Shown here: positions 35,077 to 44,063 of the stretch, one piece after another
Layout: the number at the start of each line of letters is the position of its first letter
Position numbering within the stretch: position 1 is the first letter of the stretch
Assembly (NCBI GenBank): GCA_946534585.1
Contig: CAMNCV010000080.1
Location: forward strand, 1-59,306
From: an uncultured Prevotellaceae bacterium
GTDB taxonomy: Bacteria; Bacteroidota; Bacteroidia; Bacteroidales; Bacteroidaceae
DNA: 59,306 bases
Reading direction: 5' to 3'
The notes under the pieces: generated by a model
The model's database searches: none
What the model was told of the DNA's origin: nothing
Seen by the model: the letters and a program-made list of their open reading frames with translations, nothing else
Translations under genes and position numbers: made by a program

Positions 35077-35625
35077 TTACTTTATCCATCTTACATAATC
35101 AGCCTTCCGAGGAGCTTGAGGCTTACATGCGTCAGCAGCAGCATAGCCCACGATGCAGTTGCCTATACCTTCGTATTCCTCTGTCACTCCAAGGTCGCGA
35201 AGTATCTGCTTTCCTTCCTCCGTCCCAAACATCTCCTTGGCTCTATGTATCCAGCAGGAGCCGAGTCCGAGAGCATTGGCAGCAGTCATTATATTAGCCA
35301 TAACGAGCGACCCATCATACACTCTTGTTGGCACATCCTTACGAGCAAGCACCACGAGCACCGCCGGTGCGCCATAGAACGGGTCGCTATGACCAGATGA
35401 GGTCTGTAGTCCTCTGCCCTTGATAATCTTGAGGTTCATGCGGCTAAGTCGGTCGCGCATCTCTTTCTGCGTCACCACTATAATCATAGGCGACTGGCTA
35501 TTGTGGCCTGTTGGCGCATAGGTTCCGGCCTTGGCTATCAGCTCAAGCAATTCTGATGGTACTGGTTTGTCTTCGTATTTCTTCACGCTACGGCGCGAGA
35601 TGATGTCGTTAATGGTCTGGTTCAT
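35077..35625 (-). CDS. nitroreductase family protein (FMN-dependent)
   Basis: 182 residues. The N-terminus has the FMN-phosphate motif SRRSVKKYEDKPV and the segment APTGHNSQSP; MTAANALGLGSCWIH is the conserved dimer/FMN region. Substrates in vivo are unknown; members reduce nitro compounds, quinones or flavins with NAD(P)H. It follows a small secreted-protein gene by 46 bp on the same strand and may be cotranscribed with it. Confidence 0.88.
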   Translation of the reverse strand: MNQTINDIISRRSVKKYEDKPVPSELLELIAKAGTYAPTGHNSQSPMIIVVTQKEMRDRLSRMNLKIIKGRGLQTSSGHSDPFYGAPAVLVVLARKDVPTRVYDGSLVMANIMTAANALGLGSCWIHRAKEMFGTEEGKQILRDLGVTEEYEGIGNCIVGYAAADACKPQAPRKADYVRWIK

Positions 35626-35671
35626 AGTCTTATTTCATTTTAATATCTCTACTTTTCAATTCTTATGCCAT

Positions 35672-36091
35672 TTATTTCTTAGTAAACGTCAGCGTCTTCG
35701 GCAGTTTTATCCATTTGCTTTTGCCAGCCACTTTCAGTGTGCTGCCACTCTCCTGGTGCAGGGTATAAGTGCCATCCTCGTTCACTGTGAGCGAAGCTGT
35801 GAGGTCTTCCGAACCGTAATCGTTGGTCATTTCCAATACAGCCGAACGGTCGTCTTTGCCCAATTCCACGCCAGTGATTATCCATACGCGTGAGTCATCG
35901 TTCTTTTTCAAAAAGCCATAGGTTTCACCCAGGATTTCTTGCCCGGGTATCTTAATGTTTTCCTCATACAGATTGAATTGCATGAAGATGTTATACTCCT
36001 TATTTGTTATGCGCCCCTTGAGCACATCCTGTGCACTGGCTACCATGCCAAGCATGAGCAGCATAGCGGTGATTATATTCTTTTTTTTCAT
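35672..36091 (-). CDS. small secreted protein, function unknown
   Basis: 139 residues with a clear type I signal peptide (MKKKNIITAMLLMLGMVASAQ), leaving about 118 residues. The mature part is predicted to be all beta (alternating VWIITGVELG, AVLEMTND, TYTLHQESG, KTLTFTKK). I do not recognise the family. Codon use and composition are like its neighbours. It lies between the antiporter gene (95 bp upstream) and the nitroreductase gene. Confidence 0.65.
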   Translation of the reverse strand: MKKKNIITAMLLMLGMVASAQDVLKGRITNKEYNIFMQFNLYEENIKIPGQEILGETYGFLKKNDDSRVWIITGVELGKDDRSAVLEMTNDYGSEDLTASLTVNEDGTYTLHQESGSTLKVAGKSKWIKLPKTLTFTKK

Positions 36092-36186
36092 TATCTTTCG
36101 TTTTATTATCTGCGTATTTGTGTGTATGAGGTATCATTGCACTCTGGTGAGCATCAATTATAAATCCATTGATAACCAACCATATA

Positions 36187-38442
36187 TCAGATTTCGTCGG
36201 CAAGTCGTCTTACATCGGCTTTCTCACCTACCACCCAGAGTATGTCGCCCTTATCAAACACGTATGTGGGGGGTATCTGTGTCAGCGTCTCTTCGTCTTC
36301 CTCAAGACCGACGAGCATACAGTTGTATTTATCCTTCAGTCCACATTCTATCAGCGATTTGCCAAGGAACTGGCTCGCCCCTCCTATGAGGAAACGCCTC
36401 AACTGCATCTCATGGTCTATAGTCTCCAGCTCCTCTGGCTGCAGTTCGCTCTGCATAGCTATGTTAACTTGCGTAAGCTGCTCATCGTTTCCGATTACTC
36501 GAAATACGTCGCCAGGCAGCAACAGGTCACTTGCCGATGGTATGTTTATGTGGAGCCGTCCGCGCTGTATGCTGCTTACGTGTATGCCAAAGCGATGTCC
36601 GAGGTTCAGCTCGCGCAGCGATTTGCCTGCCCACAAGGAGTCCTGAGGCAGCTCAAGTTCTGATATATGGATATTGCGATCGAGCAAATGTCCCTCAAAG
36701 AGCGGACGTTTCTTGCCGCTGCGGCGCGAAGCGAAGTCTTTGGAGCGCAGGTTTTGTATGAAAAGACGTTCAAGTCGTATGCTGTTCAGTTTCATGCGGC
36801 GTGAGAAAATGATGCTGAGTAGTATCGATATAGCTATCACTATCATGATGGCATGGGAGAATTGGAACAGCGAATTGAACACGTAGAAAATATACGATAG
36901 TGCTATTACGACACGTACGATTATCGTAAATACGAGCGGAGCACGGTTATGACGACTGCTTATCCATAGAGCCTTAAACTCATCACTGCGATTTTTTTTC
37001 ATCACCATGGCACGCAGGAATGGAGCTATGCACACCACCGTCAGCACAGCACACAGCAAGTTTGCCCATGGCTGTGGTATCAGTCCACCAATAAACTCGC
37101 CTACGAAGGTCAGCATTATCATCATAACAGCCGATGAAATGACCGTATATATCAGCGTATTAACGGCCATGTCACGCAGCAACGCACGCCAGTAACTCTC
37201 AGAGCGATTGCCGTTGGAAGGGGCAATGTCTGATATTTTGTTTATGCGGCTTATCCACACCTTGGGCAAGTGGTGTTCCACAACATTGTAAACAGGTACC
37301 GCTCCGCGTATCATATAAGGCGTAAGAAATGTAGTAATCACCGACACCGTGACTACAACAGGATACATAAAGTCACTCACCACGCCCAATGCCAGTCCCA
37401 GTGAGGCTATGATAAATGAGAATTCACCTATCTGTGCCATGGAGAAACCACATCGCATGGCAGTCTTCAAGGGCTGTCCTGAAAGCATAAAGCCAAATGT
37501 GCCAAACAAACTCTGACCCAGTATTATGGCAAGTGTGATTACGAGAATTGGCAACCATTGCTCCATTACCACTCCAATGTCAACCAACATTCCGACACCT
37601 ACGAAGAATATCGCGCCGAAGAAGTTCTTCACAGGCGTAATGAGTTTTTCTATTTTCTTGGCTTCTACTGTCTCGGCAAGTATGCTGCCCATGACGAATG
37701 AGCCGAATGCTGAACTGAAACCTACCATTGAAGCAAACACTGCCATGGCGCAACACAATGCGAGTGATACTATGAGCAGTACCTCATCGTTGACCAATCG
37801 GCGCGTTTTTTGCAGGAAAGTGGGAATAAAGAATAGTCCTGCCACAAACCACAACACGAGGAAATACACAATACTGAGCAGGCTCTGTAGCATCTGTCCG
37901 TCGCCACCGCTATCGCCTTTGGCTATCGTCGTCAGCACAACCATCAGCACGATTGCAAGTATATCCTCAAGTATCAATACACTCATTACGAGCGAAGAGA
38001 ACTGTTGCTGACGCAATCCAAGGTCGTCAAAGGCCTTATAGATAATCGTCGTTGACGACATGGCGAGCATACCAGCCAGAAACAAGCCATTCATCTCAGA
38101 CCAACCAAACACCTTGGCCACGATTATTCCGAGCGACATCATCGAGAATACTATAGTGATGGCGGCTATGATTGGTGCCATACCCATCTTCAATATCTTC
38201 TTGAAAGAGAAGTCGAGGCCAAGCGCAAATAGCAGGAACATAACGCCTATATCCGACCATACCTTTATATCTTCGCTGTCAACCACCGACATTGTCAGCG
38301 GCAGGTTAGGCGATATTATCACGCCCGCCATGATATAACCCAACACCAGCGGCTGTTTCAGTTTCTTGAAAAGCAGTGTTGCTATACCTGCCGAAACGAG
38401 TATCACCGCTAAGTCTTGTATGAGTGAGGGGATATTGTGCAT
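36187..38442 (-). CDS. cation:proton antiporter, CPA2 family, with C-terminal TrkA-C (RCK_C) domains
   Basis: 751 residues in the inner membrane. Residues 1 to about 390 form the CPA2 exchanger (QPLVLGYIMAGVIISP; ALGLDFSFKKI; MSSTTIIYKAFDDLG). A further group of three or four membrane segments follows. Two TrkA-C modules then end the protein (one with SLWAGKSLRELNLGHRFGI and LLLPGDVFRVIGN, the other with FLGKSLIECGL and FDKGDILWVVGE). No Rossmann RCK_N domain is visible, so gating by NAD(H), as in KefC, is unlikely. The transported ion (K+ or Na+) is undetermined. Confidence 0.9.
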   Translation of the reverse strand: MHNIPSLIQDLAVILVSAGIATLLFKKLKQPLVLGYIMAGVIISPNLPLTMSVVDSEDIKVWSDIGVMFLLFALGLDFSFKKILKMGMAPIIAAITIVFSMMSLGIIVAKVFGWSEMNGLFLAGMLAMSSTTIIYKAFDDLGLRQQQFSSLVMSVLILEDILAIVLMVVLTTIAKGDSGGDGQMLQSLLSIVYFLVLWFVAGLFFIPTFLQKTRRLVNDEVLLIVSLALCCAMAVFASMVGFSSAFGSFVMGSILAETVEAKKIEKLITPVKNFFGAIFFVGVGMLVDIGVVMEQWLPILVITLAIILGQSLFGTFGFMLSGQPLKTAMRCGFSMAQIGEFSFIIASLGLALGVVSDFMYPVVVTVSVITTFLTPYMIRGAVPVYNVVEHHLPKVWISRINKISDIAPSNGNRSESYWRALLRDMAVNTLIYTVISSAVMMIMLTFVGEFIGGLIPQPWANLLCAVLTVVCIAPFLRAMVMKKNRSDEFKALWISSRHNRAPLVFTIIVRVVIALSYIFYVFNSLFQFSHAIMIVIAISILLSIIFSRRMKLNSIRLERLFIQNLRSKDFASRRSGKKRPLFEGHLLDRNIHISELELPQDSLWAGKSLRELNLGHRFGIHVSSIQRGRLHINIPSASDLLLPGDVFRVIGNDEQLTQVNIAMQSELQPEELETIDHEMQLRRFLIGGASQFLGKSLIECGLKDKYNCMLVGLEEDEETLTQIPPTYVFDKGDILWVVGEKADVRRLADEI

Positions 38443-38500
38443 TGTTTGTTATTTTGTTAGAATAATTAAAACTCTTTGGCATACAAAGAATTTCTGAAAT

Positions 38501-39718
38501 CTATGGTTTCACTGTTGCTATGTTGACGATTGTCTTTACTGCTTTCTCCATCACTTGTATGGATACAAACTCATGTGGACCATGGAAATTGACTGCGCCA
38601 GTGAACAAGTTGGGACAAGGCAATCCCTTAAACGACAGTTGCGCACCGTCTGTACCTCCACGTATGGGTTGAATGATTGGCTCAACGCCAGCCTCCTGCA
38701 TGGCTCGTTTGACTCGCTCTATAATATGAGGTAATGGTGCAATCTTGTCAAGCATGTTGTAATATTGGTCTGCAATTTCAGCCTTACATACCTGCTGACC
38801 ATATTTCTTGTTTATACTTTCTGCTACAGCAAGCAATATAGCCTTGCGCTGTTCAAAACGCTGTCGGTCGTGATCGCGTATGATATAATTCAACTGCGCA
38901 CGCTCGCAACCGCCCTCCATGCCTGTCAAGTGATAGAAACCCTCGTACCCCTCTGTTGCCTCTGGTATCTCACCTTGCGGCAGCATGGCAGCAAACTCTG
39001 TTGATATGCGCGCGGCATTGAGCATCTTTCCCTTAGCATATCCTGGGTGAACACTCACCCCTGTAAATATGACCTTTGCACTGGCAGCATTGAAATTCTC
39101 ATATTCCAACTCACCTTCATCACCGCCATCAATGGTGTAAGCCCAATCGCAACCAAACAATTCCACATTAAACTTATGTGCTCCCAAGCCTATCTCCTCA
39201 TCTGGATTGAAGGCAATGCGTATCTTGCCATGCTTCAGTTCAGGATGGTCACGTAGCCAACACATTGCCTGCATTATCTCAGCTATACCAGCCTTGTCGT
39301 CAGCCCCAAGCAAAGTGTGACCGTCTGTCACAATAAGATCTTCGCCAACATGACGAAGCAGTTCGGGGAATGTCGCAGTATCGCTTACAATACCCTCTGA
39401 CAGTGTGATGTCGCTTCCATCATATTGGCAAATAATACGAGCCTTAACATTTGCTCCGCTACAATCAGGCGAAGTATCATAGTGGCTTATAAAACCTATG
39501 ACAGGCAAATCGTCGGGAGTTCCTGGCGATGCAGGCAGCGTGGCATACAGATAGCCGTTATCGTCGAGAACGACGTCTTCAAGTCCCTCGCTCACCATCT
39601 CGTCATGCAGATAGCGTGCAAAGACGAGTTGCTTCGAAGTGCTTGGCGTAGTCTGCGAGTTCTCATCAGACTGTGTATCAAACTGTGTATAGCGTATGAA
39701 TCTATCTTGTATTTTCAT
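38501..39718 (-). CDS. pepT: tripeptide aminopeptidase (peptidase T)
   Basis: Dinuclear zinc M20-family peptidase that removes N-terminal residues from tripeptides in the cytoplasm. 405 residues (E. coli 408). The metal-site motifs are [47 protein letters not shown] and the C-terminal HGPHEFVSI. It lies 121 bp behind leuA on the same strand; that gap has neither an obvious promoter nor a strong terminator. Confidence 0.95.
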   Translation of the reverse strand: MKIQDRFIRYTQFDTQSDENSQTTPSTSKQLVFARYLHDEMVSEGLEDVVLDDNGYLYATLPASPGTPDDLPVIGFISHYDTSPDCSGANVKARIICQYDGSDITLSEGIVSDTATFPELLRHVGEDLIVTDGHTLLGADDKAGIAEIMQAMCWLRDHPELKHGKIRIAFNPDEEIGLGAHKFNVELFGCDWAYTIDGGDEGELEYENFNAASAKVIFTGVSVHPGYAKGKMLNAARISTEFAAMLPQGEIPEATEGYEGFYHLTGMEGGCERAQLNYIIRDHDRQRFEQRKAILLAVAESINKKYGQQVCKAEIADQYYNMLDKIAPLPHIIERVKRAMQEAGVEPIIQPIRGGTDGAQLSFKGLPCPNLFTGAVNFHGPHEFVSIQVMEKAVKTIVNIATVKP

Positions 39719-39839
39719 ATTATATCAACCATAGTGTGATATCAGACGTAGCCTATATGCTCTTTATGCCGACATTCAGTCCGTTACAGTCTCCTGCTGC
39801 CAAGACACTATGAATTTCTTCTTTCGCTATATAATTCTA

Positions 39840-41357
39840 TTACAGTTTTGCCACCTTAAACTTATTGATACAGTCGATATAAGCCTCAACGGTTGCAGTC
39901 ACGATGTCGGTATTTGAACCGAAACCATAATATACAGTACCTTCGTGCTCTACCTGCACATGCACCTTACAAAGGTCGTCAGACCCCTTGCTGATAGCCT
40001 GAATGGTGAGTTCCTTGAGTTCCATCTGTCGATGGATAATCTGCTTCAGAGCCTTGATGCTGGCATCAACCGGACCATTACCTGTAGCAGCAGCCTCAAA
40101 CACTTCGTTAGCAATCTTGAGTTTGATAGCAGCAACTGGCGTAACACCCTTACCTGAAGTAACCTGCAAAGACTCCATTTTAACGAGATGTTCAGACGTA
40201 TTCATAGAAGCTCCAGTCAGTACAAGCAAGTCCTCATCGTTAAGTTGTTTTTTCTTGTCGGCCATTTCAAGGAACTTCTTATAGAGTTTGTCAAGCTGTT
40301 CCTGATTATCAATCTGAATACCGAGCACGGAGAGGCGATGCTTCAGCGCCGCACGACCTGAACGAGCAGTCAAGACGATAGCATTTTCATCGATACCTAC
40401 ATCCTTCGGATCCATAATCTCATAAGTAGAAGCATTCTTCAACACACCATCCTGATGAATACCTGATGAGTGAGCAAAGGCGTTCTTACCCACGATAGCC
40501 TTATTAGGCTGCACTGGCATATTCATCAGTGTTGAAACCATACGACTTGTAGGCCATATCTTCTGCGTGTTGATGTTAGTATCAATGCCAAGGTCAGGAT
40601 GTGTCTTGAATATCATGACAATTTCCTCGAGCGACGTATTACCTGCGCGCTCACCGATACCATTTATGGTGACCTCCACCTGACGAGCGCCATTCAACAC
40701 GCCTGCACATGTGTTAGCAGTGGCCATGCCGAGGTCATTGTGGCAGTGGGTAGAGAGTATTGACTTGCCTGCAGCGAAGGCGTCAACATGCTCATAGAGA
40801 TACTTTATCTTCTCACCATATTCGTATGGTGTACGGAAGCCTGTAGTATCAGGAATGTTGCAGACCGTAGCGCCTGCCTTGGTTACGGCATCAATGACGC
40901 GGGCAAGATACTCATTGTCAGTGCGTCCTGCGTCTTCTGCGTAGAACTCTACATCCTCAACATACTTCTTAGCATACTTTACGGCTGCCACGGCACGTTC
41001 GATTATCTCCTCAGGAGTGGAATTGAACTTGTACTTTATATGTGAAGGACTGGTGCCAATGCCCGTATGTATGCGCTTATGCTTGGCATACTGCAGAGCC
41101 TCAGCGGCACAGTCGATGTCTTTCTCCACGGCACGCGTGAGCGCACAAATGGTAGGCCACGTAACAGCCTTTGAAATCTCGATTACAGAATTGAAATCGC
41201 CAGGTGAGCTAATAGGGAAACCTGCCTCGATGACATCAACGCCAAGTTGCTCCAGTTGCTTAGCCACTTGTATTTTCTCTACAGTATTGAGCTGACAGCC
41301 GGGCACCTGCTCGCCGTCGCGTAACGTTGTGTCAAATATGTATAATCTGTCTGCCAT
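39840..41357 (-). CDS. leuA: 2-isopropylmalate synthase
   Basis: First committed enzyme of leucine synthesis (acetyl-CoA plus 2-oxoisovalerate). 505 residues. The N-terminal TIM barrel has the metal/catalytic motif [12 protein letters not shown] and the signatures [14 protein letters not shown] and [14 protein letters not shown]. The C-terminal regulatory domain is full length, so leucine feedback is expected. leuC and leuD lie 15 kb away, and leuB is not in the window. Its promoter -7 box (TAATTTTG, reverse strand, 41398-41405) is 41 bp upstream. Confidence 0.93.
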   Translation of the reverse strand: MADRLYIFDTTLRDGEQVPGCQLNTVEKIQVAKQLEQLGVDVIEAGFPISSPGDFNSVIEISKAVTWPTICALTRAVEKDIDCAAEALQYAKHKRIHTGIGTSPSHIKYKFNSTPEEIIERAVAAVKYAKKYVEDVEFYAEDAGRTDNEYLARVIDAVTKAGATVCNIPDTTGFRTPYEYGEKIKYLYEHVDAFAAGKSILSTHCHNDLGMATANTCAGVLNGARQVEVTINGIGERAGNTSLEEIVMIFKTHPDLGIDTNINTQKIWPTSRMVSTLMNMPVQPNKAIVGKNAFAHSSGIHQDGVLKNASTYEIMDPKDVGIDENAIVLTARSGRAALKHRLSVLGIQIDNQEQLDKLYKKFLEMADKKKQLNDEDLLVLTGASMNTSEHLVKMESLQVTSGKGVTPVAAIKLKIANEVFEAAATGNGPVDASIKALKQIIHRQMELKELTIQAISKGSDDLCKVHVQVEHEGTVYYGFGSNTDIVTATVEAYIDCINKFKVAKL

Positions 41358-41397
41358 ATTTACTTTTAGTTTTATATGATTTTTCTTTTTTGAATTG

Positions 41398-41405
41398 CAA
41401 AATTA
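41398..41405 (-). promoter_or_regulatory. promoter -7 box of leuA
   Basis: Reverse-strand TAATTTTG followed by C. The -33 element is unclear. Confidence 0.5.
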
Positions 41406-41487
41406 CAACTTTTCTCATAGAAAAGATTGTAAATTACATTATTATTACTGTTTTTTATTGTAATTACTAATATATATCAATAAGAGA

Positions 41488-41504
41488 CTGCGATATTATC
41501 GCAG
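41488..41504. terminator. small hairpin behind dnaB
   Basis: CTGCGAT (41488-41494) and ATCGCAG (41498-41504) form a perfect 7-bp stem with a 3-nt loop, 70 bp behind the dnaB stop. A moderately T-rich stretch follows on the reverse strand. Confidence 0.4.
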
Positions 41505-41573
41505 CAAGCAGGAAGTTACCTTGCGTGATTACCGCAATGATATAGCAGTAAATGCCTTGGAGCGATGCTTTAG

Positions 41574-43109
41574 TTAGTAAGGCACATCATTAGAAATAGG
41601 GCCTCCTCCAAATGGGTCATCATCCAAATCAGGAATTGAGTTGAGCCTACTGCGGCGGTAATTGCCACCATCTTCATTAAGAATAGAAGAAGTATCGTCA
41701 TCTTCTGGATTTGCGAAACGAGTAAATTCACCCTTAAACTTAAGGTTGACATCATCCACCGCACCCTTACGATGCTTTGCAATACATATCTGAGCTACAC
41801 CTTTAAGGGAATTACCATGAGTATCCTCATAGATATGGTAATATTCTGGACGGTGAACAAAGATTACCATATCAGCATCCTGCTCTATCGCACCCGACTC
41901 ACGCAGGTCAGACAACTGCGGTCGTTTACCCTCATCGCCAGGTCGCTGTTCCACGGCACGCGAAAGCTGTGAGAGAGCAATAATAGGGATATTGAGCTCT
42001 TTTGCCAGTCCCTTTAACGAACGAGAGATGGTTGACACCTCTTCCTGTCGTGAGTTGAATTTCATACCATTGGCATTCATGAGCTGCAGATAATCAATCA
42101 TAATGAGTTTCACCCCACGCTCCTTTACCAGTCGGCGCGCCTTGGTACGCAACTCAAATACAGACAGTCCCGGTGTGTCATCCACATACAATGGCGCTTT
42201 CTGCAGCCTCTCCACATTATTGTCAAGTCGGCTCCAGTCGTCTTTACTGAAGTCACCGCTTAGTATCTTACTGCCTTCGATTGAGCAGACATTGGAAATC
42301 AGACGATTGACAAGTTGCACGTTGCTCATCTCAAGCGAGAAGAAAGCAATAGGCTCTTGATTATCAACAGCTATATTCTTTGCCAATGACAGGGCAAAAG
42401 ATGTCTTACCCATGGCCGGTCGTCCGGCTATGATGATAAGGTCAGAAGCCTGCCAACCCGATGTCAGTTTGTCAAGTTCGTAATATCCTGTTGACAAACC
42501 TGTTATACCCTTGGAGTCGCTGTTGGCTGCCTTTTGTATCGCAGCGTATGCCTGTGCCACAACAGGTGCTATCTGCGTATAGTCCTGACGCATATTTGTT
42601 TGCGAGAGAGTAAATAGCGAGCCTTCAGCTTTCTGCATTACTTCTTTGATGTCCTGTCCCTCGTCAAGCGCCATGGTACTTACCTCTGAGGCATAGGATA
42701 TGAGCTGACGGGCTATGTACTTGTCGGCAAGTATCGAGGCATGCATCAGGATGTTGGCTGCAGAAGCCACATTCAAAGTCAGTTCTGCAACATATACGGC
42801 ACCACCGACATCATCGAACGTGCCCTGACGCTTCATTTCCTCAGCCACTGTGAGCATATCAACAGGTTGCTCCTTCATGCTCAAGGACTGGATGGCACTG
42901 TATATCTTCTGATGGCGCGTGTCATAGAACGTTTCCGGATGGAGCAGTTCGCTGACTACAGAAAAAGCATCGCTGTCAATCATTAAGGCACCAAGCACCA
43001 CCTTTTCTATCTCCACAGCCTGAGGGGGGAGATGCCCAAGCGCTGCCTCGGCTTGTTTCTGTCGCGCTGAACGCGAGCGGCCAGTATTGTTACGGCTGTT
43101 TGCTGGCAT
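41574..43109 (-). CDS. dnaB: replicative DNA helicase
   Basis: Hexameric 5'-3' helicase of the replication fork. 511 residues. The N-terminal domain (about 30-130) opens PQAVEIEKVVLGALM. The RecA-like motor has Walker A GRPAMGKTS (229-237), Walker B LIMIDYLQLM, and the RESGAIEQDADMVIFVHR segment. The acidic C-terminal tail ends in DLDDDPFGGG. No intein or inserted element is present. It lies 24 bp behind ispE on the same strand. Confidence 0.97.
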   Translation of the reverse strand: MPANSRNNTGRSRSARQKQAEAALGHLPPQAVEIEKVVLGALMIDSDAFSVVSELLHPETFYDTRHQKIYSAIQSLSMKEQPVDMLTVAEEMKRQGTFDDVGGAVYVAELTLNVASAANILMHASILADKYIARQLISYASEVSTMALDEGQDIKEVMQKAEGSLFTLSQTNMRQDYTQIAPVVAQAYAAIQKAANSDSKGITGLSTGYYELDKLTSGWQASDLIIIAGRPAMGKTSFALSLAKNIAVDNQEPIAFFSLEMSNVQLVNRLISNVCSIEGSKILSGDFSKDDWSRLDNNVERLQKAPLYVDDTPGLSVFELRTKARRLVKERGVKLIMIDYLQLMNANGMKFNSRQEEVSTISRSLKGLAKELNIPIIALSQLSRAVEQRPGDEGKRPQLSDLRESGAIEQDADMVIFVHRPEYYHIYEDTHGNSLKGVAQICIAKHRKGAVDDVNLKFKGEFTRFANPEDDDTSSILNEDGGNYRRSRLNSIPDLDDDPFGGGPISNDVPY

Positions 43110-43133
43110 GGTATTATTGCGTTTATATAGTTG

Positions 43134-43946
43134 TTATAGTTTCAGTTTCCTATTATAATAAGGTGTAAACCTGCTCATAATATCAGATGGTTCATCATCG
43201 AATATACCAAAGATGGTACTTCCACTGCCTGACATTGCTGCATACACGGCACCGCTATCATACATCTGCTGTTTCACCTCGGCGAGCACGGGTAGTTTCG
43301 GAAAGATGCTCTCCTCAAAGTCGTTGACAAGCCATTGTCGCCACGTCTCTATGGGCTGTCTGAGCACCTCAAGGCAGTTGCATAGTGGCTTGCGCGGCGT
43401 TATGCCGGCATAAGCCTCCTTGGTTGACACCGCCACGTCGGGTTTCACGAGCAAGAGCCATCGGCCCTGCAACTGCGTGACCTCACACGGTGTGAGCCTG
43501 TCGCCTATTCCCTCGGCGTAAGCAGGACGTGACTCGATGAAGAAAGCGCAGTCGGCACCAATACTTGCAGCGTATTGCTGCATCTGGCTGACAGTGAGTC
43601 CGAGTTGATACTGTTCGTTGAGCAATCGAATCATAAATGCTGCGTCAGCCGACCCACCGCCCATACCTGCCTGTGAGGGCAACAGCTTGTTGAGTCGTAT
43701 GCTGACAGGAGGCAACGAGTGGTGCTCAGCGAGCAGACGGTAGGCTCGCATGACGAGGTTTTTCTCCGGCGGACACTGAATGTCAGTGCCCTCAACGCAG
43801 AGCGAGACCTTCTCAGCCGTCGTAACTTCCAACTCATCGTGGATACCCACAGGATAGAAAACGGTCTCCAGGTCATGGTAGCCATCAGCACGGCGTCTAA
43901 CCACGTTGAGACCGAGGTTTATCTTTGCACAAGGCCTTACTTTCAT
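43134..43946 (-). CDS. ispE: 4-diphosphocytidyl-2-C-methyl-D-erythritol kinase
   Basis: GHMP kinase of the MEP isoprenoid pathway. 270 residues starting at MKVRPCAKINLGLNVV (ATG at 43946), where Lys8 is the family's catalytic lysine. The glycine loop is PSQAGMGGGSAD (90-101) and the catalytic Asp lies in GADCAFF. An upstream ATG at 43970 would add eight residues encoded only by repeat array E, so it is rejected. The first repeat unit begins directly next to the start codon, so the whole ribosome landing zone is repeat DNA. It precedes dnaB by 24 bp. Confidence 0.93.
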   Translation of the reverse strand: MKVRPCAKINLGLNVVRRRADGYHDLETVFYPVGIHDELEVTTAEKVSLCVEGTDIQCPPEKNLVMRAYRLLAEHHSLPPVSIRLNKLLPSQAGMGGGSADAAFMIRLLNEQYQLGLTVSQMQQYAASIGADCAFFIESRPAYAEGIGDRLTPCEVTQLQGRWLLLVKPDVAVSTKEAYAGITPRKPLCNCLEVLRQPIETWRQWLVNDFEESIFPKLPVLAEVKQQMYDSGAVYAAMSGSGSTIFGIFDDEPSDIMSRFTPYYNRKLKL

Positions 43947-44050
43947 AATCGCTATCTGATTAACTCGCAATCGCTATCTGATTAGGTTGTAATCAGATAC
44001 TGATTACCATGCAATCGCTATCTGATTACTGCCTAATCGCAATGCGATTA
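43947..44050. repeat. 22-bp-period palindromic repeat array E (five units)
   Basis: Units start at 43947, 43969, 43991, 44013 and 44035. Three are exactly AATCGCTATCTGATTA; the third is AATCAGATACTGATTA and the fifth AATCGCAATGCGATTA, which is a full palindrome. The array fills the gap between nadE (stop codon 13 bp away) and ispE (0 bp from the start codon). Confidence 0.92.
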
Positions 44051-44063
44051 CAAGGCAGTATGG

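Noticed and set aside
37526..38011. 161-residue open frame on the forward strand opposite the antiporter gene
   Set aside because: Antisense shadow of the CPA2 transporter, rich in Ser and Thr, with no recognised domain.
36187..38442. KefC-type glutathione-gated potassium channel
   Set aside because: No Rossmann RCK_N domain; only TrkA-C domains follow the exchanger.
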